Assembly: GCA_964371995.1 (NCBI GenBank)
Contig: CAYJPG010000128.1
Coordinates: 1 to 6,584, forward strand
Length of the DNA: 6,584 nt
Direction: 5' to 3'
DNA from: SHZI01 sp964371995
GTDB taxonomy: Bacteria; Pseudomonadota; Gammaproteobacteria; Steroidobacterales; GCA-2729495
Shown: one piece after another, positions 5,125 through 6,584 of the stretch
How positions within the stretch are numbered: position 1 is the first letter of the stretch
How the letters are laid out: every line of letters begins with the position of its first letter
The notes under the pieces: model-generated
Seen by the model: the letters and a program-made list of their open reading frames with translations, nothing else
Database searches by the model: none
Told to the model about the DNA's origin: nothing
Made by a program: the position numbers and the translations under genes

Positions 5125-6584
5125 TTAGTTATCAGGGCCCCGGCGGGCCGTGCCATGACTGGCGACAACCGTTCGTTGGAGGTCGGCCAAGCGGCTTAGT
5201 TCCTCGGCTGACAGGGATCTCCGGCCGGCCTCCTCCAATAGCGCAGCCAGTTCCTGCTGCATAGCAGCTGAAACCAGGCGCTCCAGGCAATCGGCAAATT
5301 CGGTACCGGCATCTTCAGCGCCGATCAGTTGTTCTTCGGCCAGCAGCTGCGCCAGATGCGGCAGTTCGCTGCGGCCGCGGAAACGCTCAAGCAGGGCCGC
5401 GGTGCCAAAGCCGGGCCGGCTGCTCGCAAGTCCATGCAGTTCGCGGAGCAGTTCCAGGCCGCGCAGCTCGGCCGAGAGCAGCGCATCCGGCAGGGGTATC
5501 AGGCTGGCCACAACCGGGTAGTGCAGCAGCAGGCTGATAGCCTGGCGGCTGAGAGACCCTCTCCGGTTCGCCGCATCATGGGGCCGGACCGGTCTTGTGC
5601 TGCGCCGGGGCGGTTTCAGGTCGGGTACCGGTGACTGTGCGCCGCCGGTCATCAGTTCCTCAAGCCGGTTGCAGGGCAGGCCGACGCAGCGGGCCAGCTC
5701 CTCAGTGAGCAGTTCGCGATACACCCCTGCGGGCAACTGGGCCAGCAGCGGCTTTGCCAGCGCAGCGAGGCGCGCCTTGTCTGCCAGGTTGTCGAGGTTG
5801 AGATCGCGAGTCAGCGAATCGATCATGAACCCGGACAGCGGCATGCTTGCGCCGATGCGCCTGGTAAAGGTCTCTGCGCCTTCGCGGCGCACCAGCGAGT
5901 CGGGGTCTTCATTGTCGGGCAGGAGGAGGAAGCGGATCTGTCGTCCATCCTGCAGCAGTGGCAGGCTGGTCTGCAGTGCCCGCCAGGCCGCATCACGGCC
6001 GGCCCGGTCGCCATCGAAACAGAATACGATTTCGCCGGTCACGCCAAACAGCCGACGCAGGTGCTCGGTGGTCGTTGCTGTGCCAAGTGTCCCGACGGCA
6101 TTACGAATGCCATGCGCGGCCAGCATCACGACGTCCATGTAGCCCTCGACGACCAGCATCCGCTCAAATTTCCGCTCCGCACGCCGTGCCTCGTACAGGC
6201 CATACAGCTCGCGGCCCTTGTGAAACAGCGGAGTTTCTGGCGAGTTCAGATACTTGGGTTCGCCATTGGCGATGATTCGCCCGCCGAAGGCGATGACCCG
6301 GCCCCGCGTGTCGCGGATCGGAAACATGATGCGTTCGCGGAACCGGTCGTAAAAGCCGCCCGTGTCGCGTGCAATCACGAGTCCGGCTGCGAGCAGATGT
6401 GCCCTGTCCGCTTCAGTGGCACCCAGGCTGCTCAGCAGGGTGTCCCAGCCGGCCGGCGCATAGCCAATGCCGAACTCCCGTGCTGTTTCACCATCGAGGC
6501 CGCGGTCCCTGAGGTAATCGATGGCTACCGGATGATCGCGCAGGGCTTGTCTGAAAATGTGGGCAGCTTTCTCGAGTACGGTGA
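5125..6584 (-). CDS. dnaG: DNA primase DnaG (5' end beyond window)
   Basis: Primase that makes RNA primers at the replication fork and binds the DnaB helicase. About 485 residues are visible; E. coli DnaG has 581, so roughly the first 100-130 residues, including the N-terminal zinc-binding domain, lie beyond the right edge. The frame is open to the edge (TVLEKAAHIFRQALRDHPVA...), so the GTG near 6378 is an internal valine and not the start. Numbered from the edge, visible features are DRFRERIMFPIRDTRGRVIA (79-98, RNA polymerase core), the Toprim motifs EGYMD (146-150), DGDRAG (190-195) and NEDPD (224-228), then a linker and a helical C-terminal domain of the DnaB-interacting type. The gene ends 159 bases before the rpoD start in the same direction, the usual dnaG-rpoD arrangement. 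The catalytic acidic residues are intact. Confidence 0.98.
   Translation of the reverse strand, partial: TVLEKAAHIFRQALRDHPVAIDYLRDRGLDGETAREFGIGYAPAGWDTLLSSLGATEADRAHLLAAGLVIARDTGGFYDRFRERIMFPIRDTRGRVIAFGGRIIANGEPKYLNSPETPLFHKGRELYGLYEARRAERKFERMLVVEGYMDVVMLAAHGIRNAVGTLGTATTTEHLRRLFGVTGEIVFCFDGDRAGRDAAWRALQTSLPLLQDGRQIRFLLLPDNEDPDSLVRREGAETFTRRIGASMPLSGFMIDSLTRDLNLDNLADKARLAALAKPLLAQLPAGVYRELLTEELARCVGLPCNRLEELMTGGAQSPVPDLKPPRRSTRPVRPHDAANRRGSLSRQAISLLLHYPVVASLIPLPDALLSAELRGLELLRELHGLASSRPGFGTAALLERFRGRSELPHLAQLLAEEQLIGAEDAGTEFADCLERLVSAAMQQELAALLEEAGRRSLSAEELSRLADLQRTVVASHGTARRGPDN

Overview
This window looks like a stretch of chromosome from a high-GC gammaproteobacterium outside the enteric group. 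The main reason is a dnaG-rpoD pair on the minus strand whose protein sequences closely resemble the E. coli DnaG and sigma-70 proteins, including the N-terminal region 1.1 of sigma. A CAU-anticodon tRNA of the isoleucine-2 type lies nearby. I cannot name the genus from sequence alone; a Chromatiales-, Xanthomonadales- or Nevskiales-like lineage is a guess.

Layout from left to right. Positions 1-75 may hold the tail of a plus-strand gene. They are followed by a perfect 15-bp hairpin at 91-124 that can act as a terminator on both strands. A tRNA-Ile2 gene (minus strand, 137-213) comes next, with its own extended -10 promoter. From 315 to 3050 there are three tightly packed plus-strand genes: a membrane methyltransferase of the isoprenylcysteine/phospholipid methyltransferase type, a small eukaryotic-like kinase, and a membrane-anchored FMN/3Fe-4S protein of the glutamate synthase family. 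These three run convergently into rpoD (minus, 3082-4965). A 159-bp spacer separates rpoD from dnaG (minus, 5125 to beyond the right edge). The spacer carries a perfect -10 box and a short ORF with a perfect Shine-Dalgarno that ends directly against the rpoD start codon.

dnaG and rpoD form the distal part of the widely conserved macromolecular-synthesis operon (primase for replication, sigma-70 for transcription); rpsU, if present, would lie to the right of this window. The three plus-strand genes have close or nearly overlapping ends and look like one transcription unit. Each family is recognisable, but the substrate of each is unknown and the combination has no function I can name. It is the most interesting part of the window. 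I do not see phage genes, insertion sequences, CRISPR repeats or defence-island signatures, so any claim of a new system rests on this trio and on the rpoD leader, and remains an inference.
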